Counted from the stretch's first letter, positions 17,179 to 28,229 are shown. The stretch is 64,000 bases of DNA from an uncultured Piscinibacter sp. (GCF_937952055.1 NZ_CALFYO010000010.1:62001-126000), one strand, 5' to 3'. Notes: generated by a model not told the origin, from the sequence alone. Numbers and translations are program-made.

Positions 17179-17649
17179 ATGACCGACACGATCGACCACG
17201 GTGCGCGACACGCCAACGCTGCAGATGAGGCATCGGATCCGCCGTTCAAGACACTGTCTCGCGAAGAAGCACAGGCCTTGAGGGCTTCCATCCCCCAGGT
17301 CTCGCCCTGGCGGGTCGTTGCGGCTCAGGCCGTAGCGGGGTTGGTGTGCTGGGCCGTCACATGGTTCCTCACCCAGCGCAGCGGGGCAGCCTGGTCGGCG
17401 CTGTATGGCGCGGCCGCTGTGGTGGTGCCGGGTGCCTTGCTGGCGCGCGGAATGACGCGAGGGGCGGGCTCCCCGGTGGCTGCGGCCGCGGGGTTCCTGT
17501 TCTGGGAGATGCTGAAGATCGGGGTGGCCATTGCCATGCTCGTGATCGCCGCAAGGGTGGTGCCGGATCTGAGTTGGCCCGCCCTGCTGATCACGATGGT
17601 GGTGTGCATCAAGGTGAACTGGGTGGCGCTGCTGTGGCGCGCCCGCTGA
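17179..17649 (+). CDS. atpI: ATP synthase subunit I (AtpI)
   Basis: This 156-residue membrane protein has four hydrophobic helices (about 48-64, 73-90, 100-122, 130-150) after a 45-residue hydrophilic N-terminal extension. GAAAVVVPGALLARGM and FLFWEMLKIGVAIAML are typical of AtpI. It is the first gene of the operon, immediately upstream of atpB. AtpI assists assembly of the c-ring or Mg2+ supply and is not part of the mature enzyme. A length above the usual ~130 residues is due to the N-terminal extension. Confidence 0.9.
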   Translation: MTDTIDHGARHANAADEASDPPFKTLSREEAQALRASIPQVSPWRVVAAQAVAGLVCWAVTWFLTQRSGAAWSALYGAAAVVVPGALLARGMTRGAGSPVAAAAGFLFWEMLKIGVAIAMLVIAARVVPDLSWPALLITMVVCIKVNWVALLWRAR

Positions 17650-17677
17650 GTCAACGAAAACGTTCGAGCAGACAAAC

Positions 17678-18535
17678 ATGGCAGCAGAAGGCACAGCGCA
17701 CGCGCCCACCGCCGGTGAGTACATCGTCCACCACCTGCATCATCTGCAGACCGGCAAGCAGTCGGCGGTGGTCGATTTCTCGATCATCAACCTCGATTCG
17801 CTGTTCTTCTCCGTCACGCTCGGCGTGCTCGGCTGCTGGCTGCTCTGGCTGGCTGCACGCAAGGCGACCTCGGGCGTGCCCGGCCGCTTCCAGGCTGCCG
17901 TCGAGGTCCTGGTCGAGATGGTGGATGCCCAGGCCAAGGGCATCGTGCACAACGCCACCAGCCGCAAGCTCGTGGCGCCGCTCGCGCTGACGGTGTTCGT
18001 CTGGATCTTCCTGATGAACGCGATGGACCTGCTGCCGGTCGACCTGATCCCGGCGATCTGGCACTCCGTCGGTCCGGCGCTGGGCATGAAGGACTACATG
18101 CGCGTCGTGCCGACCGCCGACCTGTCGATCACCATGGGCCTGTCGCTGGGCGTGCTGATCACCTGCCTGGTCTACAACGTCAAGATCAAGGGCGCGGGCG
18201 GCTGGATCCACGAGCTGTTCGCCGCGCCGTTCGGCGACAAGTGGTTCCTCTACCCGGTCAACTTCCTGATGCAGATCATCGAGTTCGTCGCCAAGACCGT
18301 GTCGCACGGCATGCGGCTGTTCGGCAACATGTACGCCGGCGAACTGATCTTCATGCTGATCGCGCTGATGGGTGGCGCATGGGCCCTGTCGGGTACCGGT
18401 ATCGCGCTGTTCCTCGGCCACCTCATCGCGGGCACGGTGTGGGCCATCTTCCACATCCTGATCATCACCTTGCAGGCCTTCGTGTTCATGATGCTCACGC
18501 TGGTCTACGTTGGTCAGGCCCACGACGCGCACTGA
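17678..18535 (+). CDS. atpB: F1Fo ATP synthase subunit a
   Basis: This 285-residue integral membrane protein forms the proton half-channels next to the c-ring. Recognisable parts are NAMDLLPVDLIPAIWH, the essential-arginine helix SHGMRLFGNMYAGELIFMLI (Arg of the MRLFGN motif, equivalent to E. coli R210) and the C-terminal FHILIITLQAFVFMMLTLVYVG. Length and motifs match proteobacterial subunit a. It follows atpI by 28 bp and precedes atpE in the standard order. Confidence 0.97.
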   Translation: MAAEGTAHAPTAGEYIVHHLHHLQTGKQSAVVDFSIINLDSLFFSVTLGVLGCWLLWLAARKATSGVPGRFQAAVEVLVEMVDAQAKGIVHNATSRKLVAPLALTVFVWIFLMNAMDLLPVDLIPAIWHSVGPALGMKDYMRVVPTADLSITMGLSLGVLITCLVYNVKIKGAGGWIHELFAAPFGDKWFLYPVNFLMQIIEFVAKTVSHGMRLFGNMYAGELIFMLIALMGGAWALSGTGIALFLGHLIAGTVWAIFHILIITLQAFVFMMLTLVYVGQAHDAH

Positions 18536-18590
18536 CGCTTCATTTCTTTCCTTCCCCCCTTTTCCTTTCTCAATCCATCAAGGAGCCACC

Positions 18591-18854
18591 ATGGAAGTCA
18601 TTAGCTTTGTTGCCCTCGCCGCCGGCCTGATCATCGGTCTGGGCGCCATCGGCGCGTGTATCGGCATCGGCATCATGGGCAGCAAGTACCTCGAGTCGGC
18701 AGCCCGCCAGCCCGAGCTGATGAACGAACTGCAGACGAAGATGTTCCTGCTGGCCGGCCTGATCGACGCGGCGTTCATCATCGGCACCGGTATCGCGCTG
18801 TGGTTCGCCACCGCCAACCCGTTCCTGGCCCAGATCGCCAACCTGCCGAAGTAA
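18591..18854 (+). CDS. atpE: F1Fo ATP synthase subunit c
   Basis: This 87-residue hairpin of two membrane helices carries the glycine-rich helix 1 (GAIGACIGIGIMGSKYLE), the polar loop ARQPEL and helix 2 with the proton-carrying carboxylate D59 in GLIDAAFIIG. It has no glutamine/threonine sodium-binding signature around the carboxylate, so proton coupling is expected. Start at the ATG after AAGGAG (18580-18585); an earlier in-frame start would add an implausible hydrophilic leader. Confidence 0.97.
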   Translation: MEVISFVALAAGLIIGLGAIGACIGIGIMGSKYLESAARQPELMNELQTKMFLLAGLIDAAFIIGTGIALWFATANPFLAQIANLPK

Positions 18855-18901
18855 GTCGCCGCCCGCGCGCGACATCCCACTGACGTTCCAGAGGCAACAA
18901 C

Positions 18902-19372
18902 GTGAGCATCAACGCTACGCTGATTGCGCAGTTGATCGTCTTCCTGATCCTGGTGTGGTTCACGATGAAGTTCGTGTGGCCGCCGATCACGAAGGCGCTC
19001 GACGAGCGTGCGCAGAAGATCGCCGACGGCCTGTCGGCCGCCGACAAGGCGAAGGCCGACCTCGCCAGCGCCAACAAGCGTGTCGAGGAGCAGCTCGCCG
19101 CCGCCCGCACCGACGCCGCCCAGCGCCTGGCCGATGCCGAACGCCTGGCGCAGCAGATGATCGAGGAGGCCAAGGGCCGTGCGTCCGAAGAGGGCGCCAA
19201 GATCATCGCTGCCGCCAAGGCCGAGGCCGAGCAGGAAGCCGTGAAGGCCCGCGAAGCGCTGCGCGACCAGGTCGCCGCGCTGGCGGTCAAGGGCGCCGAG
19301 CAGATCCTGCGCAAGGAGGTCAACGCCTCGGTGCACGCCGACCTGCTCAACCGCCTGAAGACGGAGCTCTGA
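18902..19372 (+). CDS. atpF: F1Fo ATP synthase subunit b
   Basis: This 156-residue protein has one N-terminal membrane helix (about residues 5-26) and a long charged coiled coil rich in Ala, Glu and Lys that forms the peripheral stalk. KFVWPPITKALDERAQKIADGL is the conserved segment after the membrane helix. The length equals the E. coli subunit. Stop is 2 bp before the atpH start, so translation is likely coupled. Only one b subunit is present, as in non-photosynthetic beta-proteobacteria. Confidence 0.97.
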   Translation: MSINATLIAQLIVFLILVWFTMKFVWPPITKALDERAQKIADGLSAADKAKADLASANKRVEEQLAAARTDAAQRLADAERLAQQMIEEAKGRASEEGAKIIAAAKAEAEQEAVKAREALRDQVAALAVKGAEQILRKEVNASVHADLLNRLKTEL

Positions 19373-19374
19373 GC

Positions 19375-19908
19375 ATGGCCGAGCTGGCAACCATCGCAAG
19401 ACCGTACGCCGAAGCGCTGTTCAAGGCGGTGTCCGCGCAAGATGCGGTCGCCGTGGCCGAGCAGGTGGGCGCGCTTGCCCAGGTGGCCGGGCACGAGCAG
19501 GTGCGGCAGTTCGCCGACAACCCCAAGGTCGGCGCGCAGCAGGTCTTCGACCTGCTCGCGACGGTGGCCAAGCTCCCGCTCGGCGACGCGGCAAAGAACC
19601 TGCTGCGCACGGTGATCGACAACGGCCGCCTGGCGGCGCTTCCCGAGATCGCCGCGCAGTACCACGCGCTGGTCAACGCGCGCTCCGGCGTTTCCGACGC
19701 CACGGTCCACAGCGCCTTCCCGATCGACGCGGCGCAGCTCCCGCAGGTGGTGGCCTCGCTGGAGAAGCGCTTCGGCCGCAAGCTCAACGTGAGCGTGGTG
19801 GTCGATGCGTCGCTGATCGGTGGCATCCGCGTGGTCGTCGGCGACGAGGTGCTCGACACCTCGGTCAAGGCCAGGCTCGAACAAATGAAAGTGGCGTTGA
19901 GCGCCTGA
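19375..19908 (+). CDS. atpH: F1Fo ATP synthase subunit delta
   Basis: This 177-residue subunit links the peripheral stalk to the top of the alpha/beta hexamer. It opens with ELATIARPYAEALFKAV, the standard delta N-terminus, and ends with the beta-rich segment IGGIRVVVGDEVLDTSVKAR. Length and order (atpF-atpH-atpA) are normal. The start is the ATG two bases after the atpF stop. Confidence 0.97.
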   Translation: MAELATIARPYAEALFKAVSAQDAVAVAEQVGALAQVAGHEQVRQFADNPKVGAQQVFDLLATVAKLPLGDAAKNLLRTVIDNGRLAALPEIAAQYHALVNARSGVSDATVHSAFPIDAAQLPQVVASLEKRFGRKLNVSVVVDASLIGGIRVVVGDEVLDTSVKARLEQMKVALSA

Positions 19909-19955
19909 GCACCGCTTCGCGGTGCGCGCGTGAGCCCTACGTCCCGGAGAAAGAC

Positions 19956-21509
<1,554 letters not shown>

Positions 21510-21529
21510 CCTGCACAAGGAGCTAGACC

Positions 21530-22408
21530 ATGGCGGTCGGCAAGGAAATTCGCGGCAAGATCAAGTCGGTGGAGAACACCAAGAAGATCACCAAGGCCAT
21601 GGAGATGGTCGCCGCCTCCAAGATGCGCAAGGCGCAGGAGCGCATGCGCGCGGCGCGTCCGTACAGCGACAAGATCCGCAACATCACGGCCAACCTGTCG
21701 CAGGCGAATCCCGAGTACCAGTCGCCCTACATGCGTTCGGGCGGCAACGCGAAGAAGGTGGGCTTCATCGTCGTCACGACCGACAAGGGTCTGTGCGGCG
21801 GCCTGAACACCAACATCCTCCGTGCCGTCACGACGAAGATGCGCGAGCTGCAGGGTGAGGGTGTCGGCGTCGAGGCGGTGGCGATCGGCAACAAGGGCTA
21901 CGGCTTCCTCAACCGCATCGGTGCGAAGATCGTCTCGCACGCCATCCAGCTCGGCGACGCGCCGCAGCTCGAGAAGCTGATCGGTCCGGTCAAGGTGATG
22001 CTCGACGCGTTCGTGGCCGGGCAGGTCGACGCGGTCTACCTGTGCTTCACGCAGTTCATCAACACGATGAAGCAGGAGCCGCAGGTGCAGCAACTGCTGC
22101 CGCTGTCGGCGGCGCACCTGCAGCAGACCGCCGCCGAGAAGGCGCAGTACGGCTGGGACTACATCTACGAGCCGGATGCGCCCTCGGTCATCGACGAACT
22201 GCTGACGCGCTATATCGAGGCGCTGGTCTACCAGGCGGTGGCCGACAACATGGCCTCGGAGCAGTCGGCGCGCATGGTCGCGATGAAGGCTGCGACCGAC
22301 AACGCTGGCAACCTGATCGCCGAGCTCAAGCTGATCTACAACAAGACCCGCCAGGCTGCGATCACCAAGGAACTCTCCGAGATCGTCAGCGGCGCGGCCG
22401 CGGTCTGA
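21530..22408 (+). CDS. atpG: F1Fo ATP synthase subunit gamma
   Basis: This 292-residue central-stalk subunit opens with GKEIRGKIKSVENTKKITKAMEMVAASKMRKAQ, the conserved N-terminal helix, split here as KEIRGKIKSVENTKKI and TKAMEMVAASKMRKA. It ends with KAATDNAGNLIAELKLIYNK, the conserved C-terminal helix. Both helices form the rotating shaft. AAGGAGCTAGACC precedes the ATG. Length matches the family. Confidence 0.97.
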   Translation: MAVGKEIRGKIKSVENTKKITKAMEMVAASKMRKAQERMRAARPYSDKIRNITANLSQANPEYQSPYMRSGGNAKKVGFIVVTTDKGLCGGLNTNILRAVTTKMRELQGEGVGVEAVAIGNKGYGFLNRIGAKIVSHAIQLGDAPQLEKLIGPVKVMLDAFVAGQVDAVYLCFTQFINTMKQEPQVQQLLPLSAAHLQQTAAEKAQYGWDYIYEPDAPSVIDELLTRYIEALVYQAVADNMASEQSARMVAMKAATDNAGNLIAELKLIYNKTRQAAITKELSEIVSGAAAV

Positions 22409-22442
22409 TCACGCACACGAATACCGATTGAAGGAAAGACAA

Positions 22443-23855
22443 ATGGCCAACACTCAAGCCCAGGGCAAGATCGTCCAGTGCATCGGCGCGGTCGTGGACG
22501 TGGAGTTCCCGCGCGACCAGATGCCCCGCGTATACGACGCGCTGAAACTCGAAGGCTCGGCGCTGACGCTGGAAGTGCAGCAGCAGCTCGGCGACGGCGT
22601 GGTGCGCACCATCGCGCTGGGCTCGTCCGACGGCATCCGCCGCGGCCTGATGGTCAGCAACACCGGCGCCGCGATCACCGTGCCGGTGGGCAAGGCGACG
22701 CTCGGTCGCATCATGGACGTGCTGGGCAATCCGATCGACGAGCGCGGCACGGTCGACGCCGAGTTGTCCATGCCGATCCACCGCAAGGCGCCGACCTACG
22801 ACGAGCTGAGCCCGTCGCAGGAACTGCTCGAGACCGGCATCAAGGTGATCGACCTGATCTGCCCGTTCGCCAAGGGCGGCAAGGTGGGTCTGTTCGGCGG
22901 TGCCGGCGTCGGCAAGACCGTCAACATGATGGAGCTCATCAACAACATCGCCAAGGCGCACAGCGGCCTGTCGGTGTTCGCCGGCGTGGGCGAGCGCACC
23001 CGCGAGGGCAACGACTTCTATCACGAGATGGCCGAGTCGGGCGTCGTCAAGCTCGACAACCTGGGCGAGTCCAAGGTGTCGATGGTCTACGGCCAGATGA
23101 ACGAGCCGCCGGGCAACCGCCTGCGCGTCGCGCTGACCGGTCTGACGATCGCCGAGTCGTTCCGCGACGAGGGCCGCGACGTGCTGTTCTTCGTCGACAA
23201 CATCTACCGCTACACGCTGGCCGGCACGGAAGTGTCCGCGCTGCTGGGCCGCATGCCTTCCGCGGTGGGCTACCAGCCGACGCTGGCCGAGGAAATGGGC
23301 CGCCTGCAGGAGCGCATCACCTCGACCAAGGTCGGCTCGATCACCTCGATCCAGGCCGTCTACGTGCCGGCGGACGACCTGACCGACCCCTCGCCCGCGA
23401 CCACCTTCGCCCACCTCGACGCCACCGTGGTGCTGTCGCGCGACATCGCCTCGCTGGGCATCTATCCCGCGGTGGACCCGCTGGACAGCACCTCGCGCCA
23501 GGTCGACCCGAACGTCGTCGGCGAGGAGCACTACAACACCACCCGCGCGGTGCAGGCCACGCTGCAGCGTTACAAGGAACTGCGCGACATCATCGCGATC
23601 CTGGGCATGGACGAGCTGTCGCCGGAAGACAAGCTGGCCGTGGCCCGCGCGCGCAAGATCCAGCGTTTCCTGTCGCAGCCCTTCCACGTCGCCGAGGTGT
23701 TCACCGGCACGCCGGGCAAGTACGTGCCGCTGAAGGAGACCATCCGCGGCTTCAAGATGATCGTCAACGGCGAGTGCGATTCGCTGCCCGAGCAGGCCTT
23801 CTACATGGTCGGCACGATCGACGAGGCCTTCGAGAAGGCCAAGAAGATCCAATAA
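22443..23855 (+). CDS. atpD: F1Fo ATP synthase subunit beta
   Basis: This 470-residue catalytic subunit has Walker A GGAGVGKTV near residue 156, the catalytic glutamate in GVGERTREGND, Walker B VLFFVDNIYRYT, and the DELSPEDKLAV (DELSEED-like) loop near the C-terminus that contacts epsilon. The ATG at 22443 follows GAAGGAAAGACAA; an in-frame start five codons earlier lacks this site. Synthesises ATP from ADP and phosphate using rotation driven by the proton gradient. Confidence 0.98.
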   Translation: MANTQAQGKIVQCIGAVVDVEFPRDQMPRVYDALKLEGSALTLEVQQQLGDGVVRTIALGSSDGIRRGLMVSNTGAAITVPVGKATLGRIMDVLGNPIDERGTVDAELSMPIHRKAPTYDELSPSQELLETGIKVIDLICPFAKGGKVGLFGGAGVGKTVNMMELINNIAKAHSGLSVFAGVGERTREGNDFYHEMAESGVVKLDNLGESKVSMVYGQMNEPPGNRLRVALTGLTIAESFRDEGRDVLFFVDNIYRYTLAGTEVSALLGRMPSAVGYQPTLAEEMGRLQERITSTKVGSITSIQAVYVPADDLTDPSPATTFAHLDATVVLSRDIASLGIYPAVDPLDSTSRQVDPNVVGEEHYNTTRAVQATLQRYKELRDIIAILGMDELSPEDKLAVARARKIQRFLSQPFHVAEVFTGTPGKYVPLKETIRGFKMIVNGECDSLPEQAFYMVGTIDEAFEKAKKIQ

Positions 23856-23864
23856 GGAGCCGCC

Positions 23865-24284
23865 ATGGCCGCCACCATCCACGTCGACGTCGTCTCTGCC
23901 GAAGAGAGCATCTTCTCCGGCGAGGCGAAGTTCGTCGCGCTGCCGGGTGAAGCCGGCGAGCTCGGCATCCTGCCGCGTCACACGCCGCTGATCACCCGCA
24001 TCAAGCCGGGTGCGGTGCGCATCGAGCGTGCCGACAACGGCGAGGAGGAGTTCGTCTTCGTCGCCGGCGGTATCCTCGAGGTGCAGCCGGGCACGGTCAC
24101 CGTGCTGGCCGACACCGCGATCCGCGGCCACGACCTCGACGAGGCCAAGGCCCTGGAGGCGAAGAAGCTCGCCGAGGAGGCGATGAAGAACGCCAAGAGC
24201 GACATCGACTTCGCCGCGGCGCAAAGCGAGTTCGCGGCCATGGCCGCGCAGCTCGCGGCGATCGCCAAGCTGCGCAAGAAGTAA
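23865..24284 (+). CDS. atpC: F1Fo ATP synthase subunit epsilon
   Basis: This 139-residue subunit has the beta-sandwich domain (IHVDVVSAEESIFSGEAKFV, GELGILPRHTPLIT) and a C-terminal helical hairpin rich in Ala and Lys (KALEAKKLAEEAM). It couples gamma rotation to the c-ring and can inhibit ATP hydrolysis. It is the last gene of the operon, followed after 19 bp by an intrinsic terminator. Confidence 0.97.
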   Translation: MAATIHVDVVSAEESIFSGEAKFVALPGEAGELGILPRHTPLITRIKPGAVRIERADNGEEEFVFVAGGILEVQPGTVTVLADTAIRGHDLDEAKALEAKKLAEEAMKNAKSDIDFAAAQSEFAAMAAQLAAIAKLRKK

Positions 24285-24303
24285 GCACCGCGAGGCTCGA
24301 CCG

Positions 24304-24345
24304 AAGCCCGCCCGGCGGCGACGCCCGGCGGGCTTTTCTTTGTCC
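24304..24345 (+). terminator. intrinsic terminator of the ATP synthase operon
   Basis: AAGCCCGCC (24304-24312) pairs with GGCGGGCTT (24327-24335). Inside it, GGCG/CGCC closes a GCGA tetraloop (24314-24325). The hairpin is followed by TTCTTTGT. This is the clearest intrinsic terminator in the window and falls just before the convergent permease stop at 24348. Confidence 0.88.
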
Positions 24346-24347
24346 GC

Positions 24348-25340
24348 TCAGCCAGGGCGGACGCCGAACACCCAGGCGATGAGAGAGAACGTGGCGAAGG
24401 CCAGCGCCGTGCTGACCATGATGATGCGCGTGACGCGGCCGTTGTCCGCGCCGTAGCGTTCGGCGAGGATGGCCACGTTGCTGGCGCTGGGCAGCGCGGC
24501 ATTGAGCACCAGCACCAGCAACGCAAACTGCGAGATCTCCGCTCCCACCGCATTGGCCACCACACCGCCGCTGAGCACCAGCAGCGGGTGGATGAGCAGT
24601 TTGACCAGCGCCACCGGCACGTAGTTTGCCGCCGGCGTGCGTGTGTGCGCATGTTGCTGGGCGCGCCACAGCACCGCGCCGATGGTGAACAGGGCCACTG
24701 GCGTGGCGGCGTCGCCGAGCATGCGCACGATCTCCTTGGCCGGGCCAGGCTGAGGCACGTTCAGCGCTGCCGCCAGCGCCCCGAGCGCGATCGCCCACGG
24801 CAACGGGTTGGAGACGGCGCCACGCAGCGCGCGAAGGAAAGGCGCGAGCAGCCCGTGCTGCGTCGCGGTCTCGCTCGCCGGCCGCAATTGGGCCAGCGCC
24901 AGGCACAGCGAGCTGGTCACGACGATGTCGATCAGGATGCAGCCGATCAGCGGCCCGGCCACCTTCTCGCCCATCAGCCCGATGAGCAAGGGGAAGCCCA
25001 TGAAGCCGGAATTCGGGAATGCGGCCACCAGCGCGCCGAAGGCCGCATCCTTCATCGAAACGCCTGCTCCTTCGGGAGAGCGCCTCAGGGTCAGCGCGAT
25101 GGTAAACACCACCAGCAGCAGCGCGCTGCCGCCCCAGATCGTGATCAGCACCGGGTCGATGAGCTGCGCGAAGGGCATGCTCGACCCGAAGCGGAACAGC
25201 ATGCAGGGAAGGGCGAAGAACAGCACGAACCCGTTCAACCCGGGGATGGCGGACTCCGGCAGGTAGCCGCGCTGCACTGCCAGGTAGCCGAGCAGGACGA
25301 GTGCGAAGAAGGGGAACGTGACGGCCAGAATCGCCTGCAT
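24348..25340 (-). CDS. AEC (auxin efflux carrier) family permease
   Basis: This 330-residue membrane protein has about ten hydrophobic helices in two halves, with LNGFVLFFALPCMLFRFG, AAFPNSGFMGFPLLIGLMG and the C-terminal PSASNVAILAERYGADNGRVTRIIMVSTALA, the recognisable AEC pattern (compare MdcF and YfdV). Members carry dicarboxylates or other organic acids. The ATG at 25340 was chosen because it begins directly before the first helix. It is divergent from rep. The substrate is unknown. Confidence 0.87.
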   Translation of the reverse strand: MQAILAVTFPFFALVLLGYLAVQRGYLPESAIPGLNGFVLFFALPCMLFRFGSSMPFAQLIDPVLITIWGGSALLLVVFTIALTLRRSPEGAGVSMKDAAFGALVAAFPNSGFMGFPLLIGLMGEKVAGPLIGCILIDIVVTSSLCLALAQLRPASETATQHGLLAPFLRALRGAVSNPLPWAIALGALAAALNVPQPGPAKEIVRMLGDAATPVALFTIGAVLWRAQQHAHTRTPAANYVPVALVKLLIHPLLVLSGGVVANAVGAEISQFALLVLVLNAALPSASNVAILAERYGADNGRVTRIIMVSTALAFATFSLIAWVFGVRPG

Positions 25341-25503
25341 GGCCGCGAGTATCGCAGCGCGACAGGCGCGCTGTGCTCCGGGTGCGCGAGGCGAAGAACC
25401 CTGTCGTGAGCCCGCCTGCCGCGGGAGGCTGCACGTCGCGCCCTCGGGCGACCGCGCGCCGCTATCATGGCGCGCCTTGTCGACGTCGCTTGCGCCGCCT
25501 CCC

Positions 25504-27558
25504 GTGTCCGAACCCGCATCGCTCAACCCGGCCCAGCTCGACGCGGTGCACCACCTCGGCGGCCCCTGCCTGGTGCTGGCCGGCGCCGGGTCGGGCAAGA
25601 CGCGCGTCATCACGCACAAGATCGCACGGCTGCTGCAGGCGGGCTACGCACCCGGACAGATCGCAGCGATCACCTTCACCAACAAGGCCGCTGCCGAGAT
25701 GCGCGAGCGTGCGCGGTCGCTGATCGGCGCGCGCGCCGCCAAGCCCCTCGTGGTCAGCACCTTCCACTCGCTGGGCGTGCGCATCCTGCGCGAGGACGGG
25801 CAGCGCATCGGCCTGAAGGAACAGTTCAGCATCCTGGACAGCGACGACGTGCTCTCCATCCTCAAGGATGCCGGCGGCAGCGGCGACAACGCGCTGGCGC
25901 GCCGCTGGCAATGGGCGATCAGCCTGTGGAAGAACCAGGGCCTGGCCAGCGGTGACGTCGATCCCGTCCACGACGACGAACGTGTCGCGCAGCGCGTCAT
26001 GCAGCGCTACGAGGAGCGTCTGGCCGCCTTCCAGGCGGTCGACTTCGACGACCTGATCGGCCTGCCGGTGCGGCTGTTGCAGCGTGACGCCGAGGTGCGC
26101 GCCAGGTGGCAGGCGCAGTTGCGGTACCTGCTCGTCGACGAATACCAGGACACCAACGCCACGCAGTACGAGATGCTCAAGCTGCTGGCCGGCGAGCGTG
26201 CGATGTTCACCGCGGTGGGCGACGACGACCAGAGCATCTACGGCTGGCGCGGTGCGACGATCGACAACCTTCGCCGTCTGCCCGCCGACTTCCCGGCGCT
26301 GAAGGTCATTCCGCTGGAGCAGAACTACCGCTCCACCGGCCACATCCTGCGCGCCGCCAACGCGGTCATCGCGAACAACCCCAAGCTGTTCGAGAAGAAG
26401 CTGTGGAGCGCCTTCGGCGACGGCGAGCCGGTGCGCGTGGTCGAGTGCGATGGCGAGGAGCACGAGGCGGAGCGTGCGGTCGCCTTCATCCAGAGCCTGC
26501 GCGGCCAGGGTGGCCAGGTGGCCTTCAAGGACTTCGCCGTGCTGTACCGCGCCAACCACCAGGCCAAGGTGTTCGAGAAGGCGCTGCGCAGGGCGAGCAT
26601 CCCCTACAAGGTGTCGGGCGGGCAGAGCTTCTTCGACCGCGCCGAGATCAAGGACCTGTGTGCCTGGCTGCGCTTGCTCGTCAACAACGACGACGACCCG
26701 GCTTTCCTGCGCGCGGTGACCACGCCCAAGCGCGGCATCGGCCACCAGACGCTGGCCAGCCTGGGCGAGTTCGCCGCGAAGTGGAAGACCAGCCTCTACG
26801 AGGCGCTGTTCGCCGAGAGCCTGTCCACCATGATCAACGCGCGCGCGATCGGTTCGCTGCACGAGTTCGGCCGCTACGTGAACGACCTCGAGTACCGCGC
26901 GCGCCACACCGTCGGCGCCGAGGATGCCAAGACGCTGCTGCTCGGCTGGCTGAAGGACATCGATTACGAGAAGCACCTCTACGAGGGCGAGGACAGCGAG
27001 AAGCTCGCCGCTGCGCGCTGGTCCAACGTGATGGACTTCGTCGACTGGGTGGCCAGGCGCTGCGGCGGTGAGATCGAGAACGACGGCGGCCTGACGGTCG
27101 AGACCGAAAGGAAGAGCGTGCTCGAGGTGGCGCAGACGATCTCGGTGATCATCAGCCTGGCCGAGCGCGGCGACGAGCAGGACGTGGTGACGCTGTCCAC
27201 GCTGCACGCCGCCAAGGGCCTGGAGTGGCCGCATGTCGTGCTCGCTGGCGTCAACGAGGGCCTGCTGCCCTTCCGCAGCGAGGATGAGGAGATGACGCCG
27301 CAGCGCCTCGAGGAGGAGCGCCGGTTGATGTACGTCGGCATCACGCGAGCGCGCACCACGCTGGCGGTGAGCACGCTGCGCCGCCGCAAGCGTGGCCGCG
27401 ACACCGTCGCCGGCGTGCCCAGCCGCTTCATCGGCGAGATGAGGCTGCACGAGGTGCGGCAGAAGGAAGACCCGCGCGCCAAGCTGAAGGCGCTGCGCGA
27501 GGCCGCGGCGGCGCGGGCGGCACTCGCCGGCGCGGCGACGGCGAAGGTGGAGCCGTGA
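25504..27558 (+). CDS. rep: ATP-dependent DNA helicase Rep (UvrD/Rep family)
   Basis: This protein of about 684 residues is a superfamily 1A 3'-5' helicase. It has the Q motif LNPAQLDAV, Walker A AGAGSGKT (about residues 26-33), motif Ia FTNKAAAEM, Walker B LLVDEYQDTN, motif III GDDDQSIYGWRGA, motif IV PLEQNYRS, motif V TLSTLHAAKGLEWPHV and motif VI RRLMYVGITRA. The size and lack of a nuclease domain fit Rep rather than UvrD or AddA. The start is uncertain: GTG at 25504 gives the expected short N-terminus; TTG at 25477 lies 9 bp after a -10-like TATCAT (25463-25468) and is an alternative. Confidence 0.93.
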   Translation: MSEPASLNPAQLDAVHHLGGPCLVLAGAGSGKTRVITHKIARLLQAGYAPGQIAAITFTNKAAAEMRERARSLIGARAAKPLVVSTFHSLGVRILREDGQRIGLKEQFSILDSDDVLSILKDAGGSGDNALARRWQWAISLWKNQGLASGDVDPVHDDERVAQRVMQRYEERLAAFQAVDFDDLIGLPVRLLQRDAEVRARWQAQLRYLLVDEYQDTNATQYEMLKLLAGERAMFTAVGDDDQSIYGWRGATIDNLRRLPADFPALKVIPLEQNYRSTGHILRAANAVIANNPKLFEKKLWSAFGDGEPVRVVECDGEEHEAERAVAFIQSLRGQGGQVAFKDFAVLYRANHQAKVFEKALRRASIPYKVSGGQSFFDRAEIKDLCAWLRLLVNNDDDPAFLRAVTTPKRGIGHQTLASLGEFAAKWKTSLYEALFAESLSTMINARAIGSLHEFGRYVNDLEYRARHTVGAEDAKTLLLGWLKDIDYEKHLYEGEDSEKLAAARWSNVMDFVDWVARRCGGEIENDGGLTVETERKSVLEVAQTISVIISLAERGDEQDVVTLSTLHAAKGLEWPHVVLAGVNEGLLPFRSEDEEMTPQRLEEERRLMYVGITRARTTLAVSTLRRRKRGRDTVAGVPSRFIGEMRLHEVRQKEDPRAKLKALREAAAARAALAGAATAKVEP

Positions 27559-28211
27559 GTCCGCTGCCGTCGGCCATCGTGCTGTCGGCGGCGCTGGCCA
27601 TCGCGTCCGGCATCGCTGCCCTGCCGGCATGGGTCCTCTTCGTCGCCAAGCCGCTGACGACGGCGCTGCTGTGCGCGTTCGCCTGGGCACGCGGGCAGGA
27701 CGAGCCTCGCGCACGCCGCTTCGTGCTCATCGGCCTGGGCTTCTCGCTGGCCGGCGATGTCTTCCTGCTCTGGCCGACTCGCGGCTTCCTGCCCGGGCTG
27801 GTGGCCTTCCTGCTCGCGCACCTGGCCTACATCGCGGCGTTCTCCACGAAGCTGCGCTTCTTCGCGCGCCGGTTGCCGTTCGCCAGCTATGCGGCGGTGG
27901 CCGGAGCGATCCTTGCGGCGCTCTGGCCCGGCGTGCCGCCAGGCCTGCGCGTGCCGGTGGTCCTGTACGTGCTCTGCCTGGCCTCGATGGCTGCGCAGGC
28001 GGCGGCCGTCTGGCGCGCGGCGCGCGGCTCCTCCGACGAGGTTCCCGCACGCTGCGGCGCGATCGGCGGCGCGCTGTTCGTCGCTTCCGACGCGCTGCTG
28101 GCCATCAACAAGTTCGCGGCGCCCGTCCCGCTCTCGGCGCTGTGGATCCTGACGACCTACTGGCTCGCGCAGTGGTTCATCGCCACGTCGCTGCGACGCG
28201 GGCACGGCTGA
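27555..28211 (+). CDS. YhhN-family membrane protein (putative lysoplasmalogenase)
   Basis: This 218-residue protein has about eight hydrophobic segments and the YhhN/TMEM86 signature residues: LLCAFAWARG, GLGFSLAGDVFLLWP (conserved Asp) and GGALFVASDALLAINKF (second conserved Asp). Characterised members cleave the vinyl-ether bond of lysoplasmalogens, a lipid not expected in aerobic beta-proteobacteria, so the physiological substrate is uncertain. It starts at a GTG overlapping the rep stop by 4 bp. Confidence 0.83.
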   Translation: MSPLPSAIVLSAALAIASGIAALPAWVLFVAKPLTTALLCAFAWARGQDEPRARRFVLIGLGFSLAGDVFLLWPTRGFLPGLVAFLLAHLAYIAAFSTKLRFFARRLPFASYAAVAGAILAALWPGVPPGLRVPVVLYVLCLASMAAQAAAVWRAARGSSDEVPARCGAIGGALFVASDALLAINKFAAPVPLSALWILTTYWLAQWFIATSLRRGHG

Positions 28212-28229
28212 TCGCCGCGCCGCGTTGCA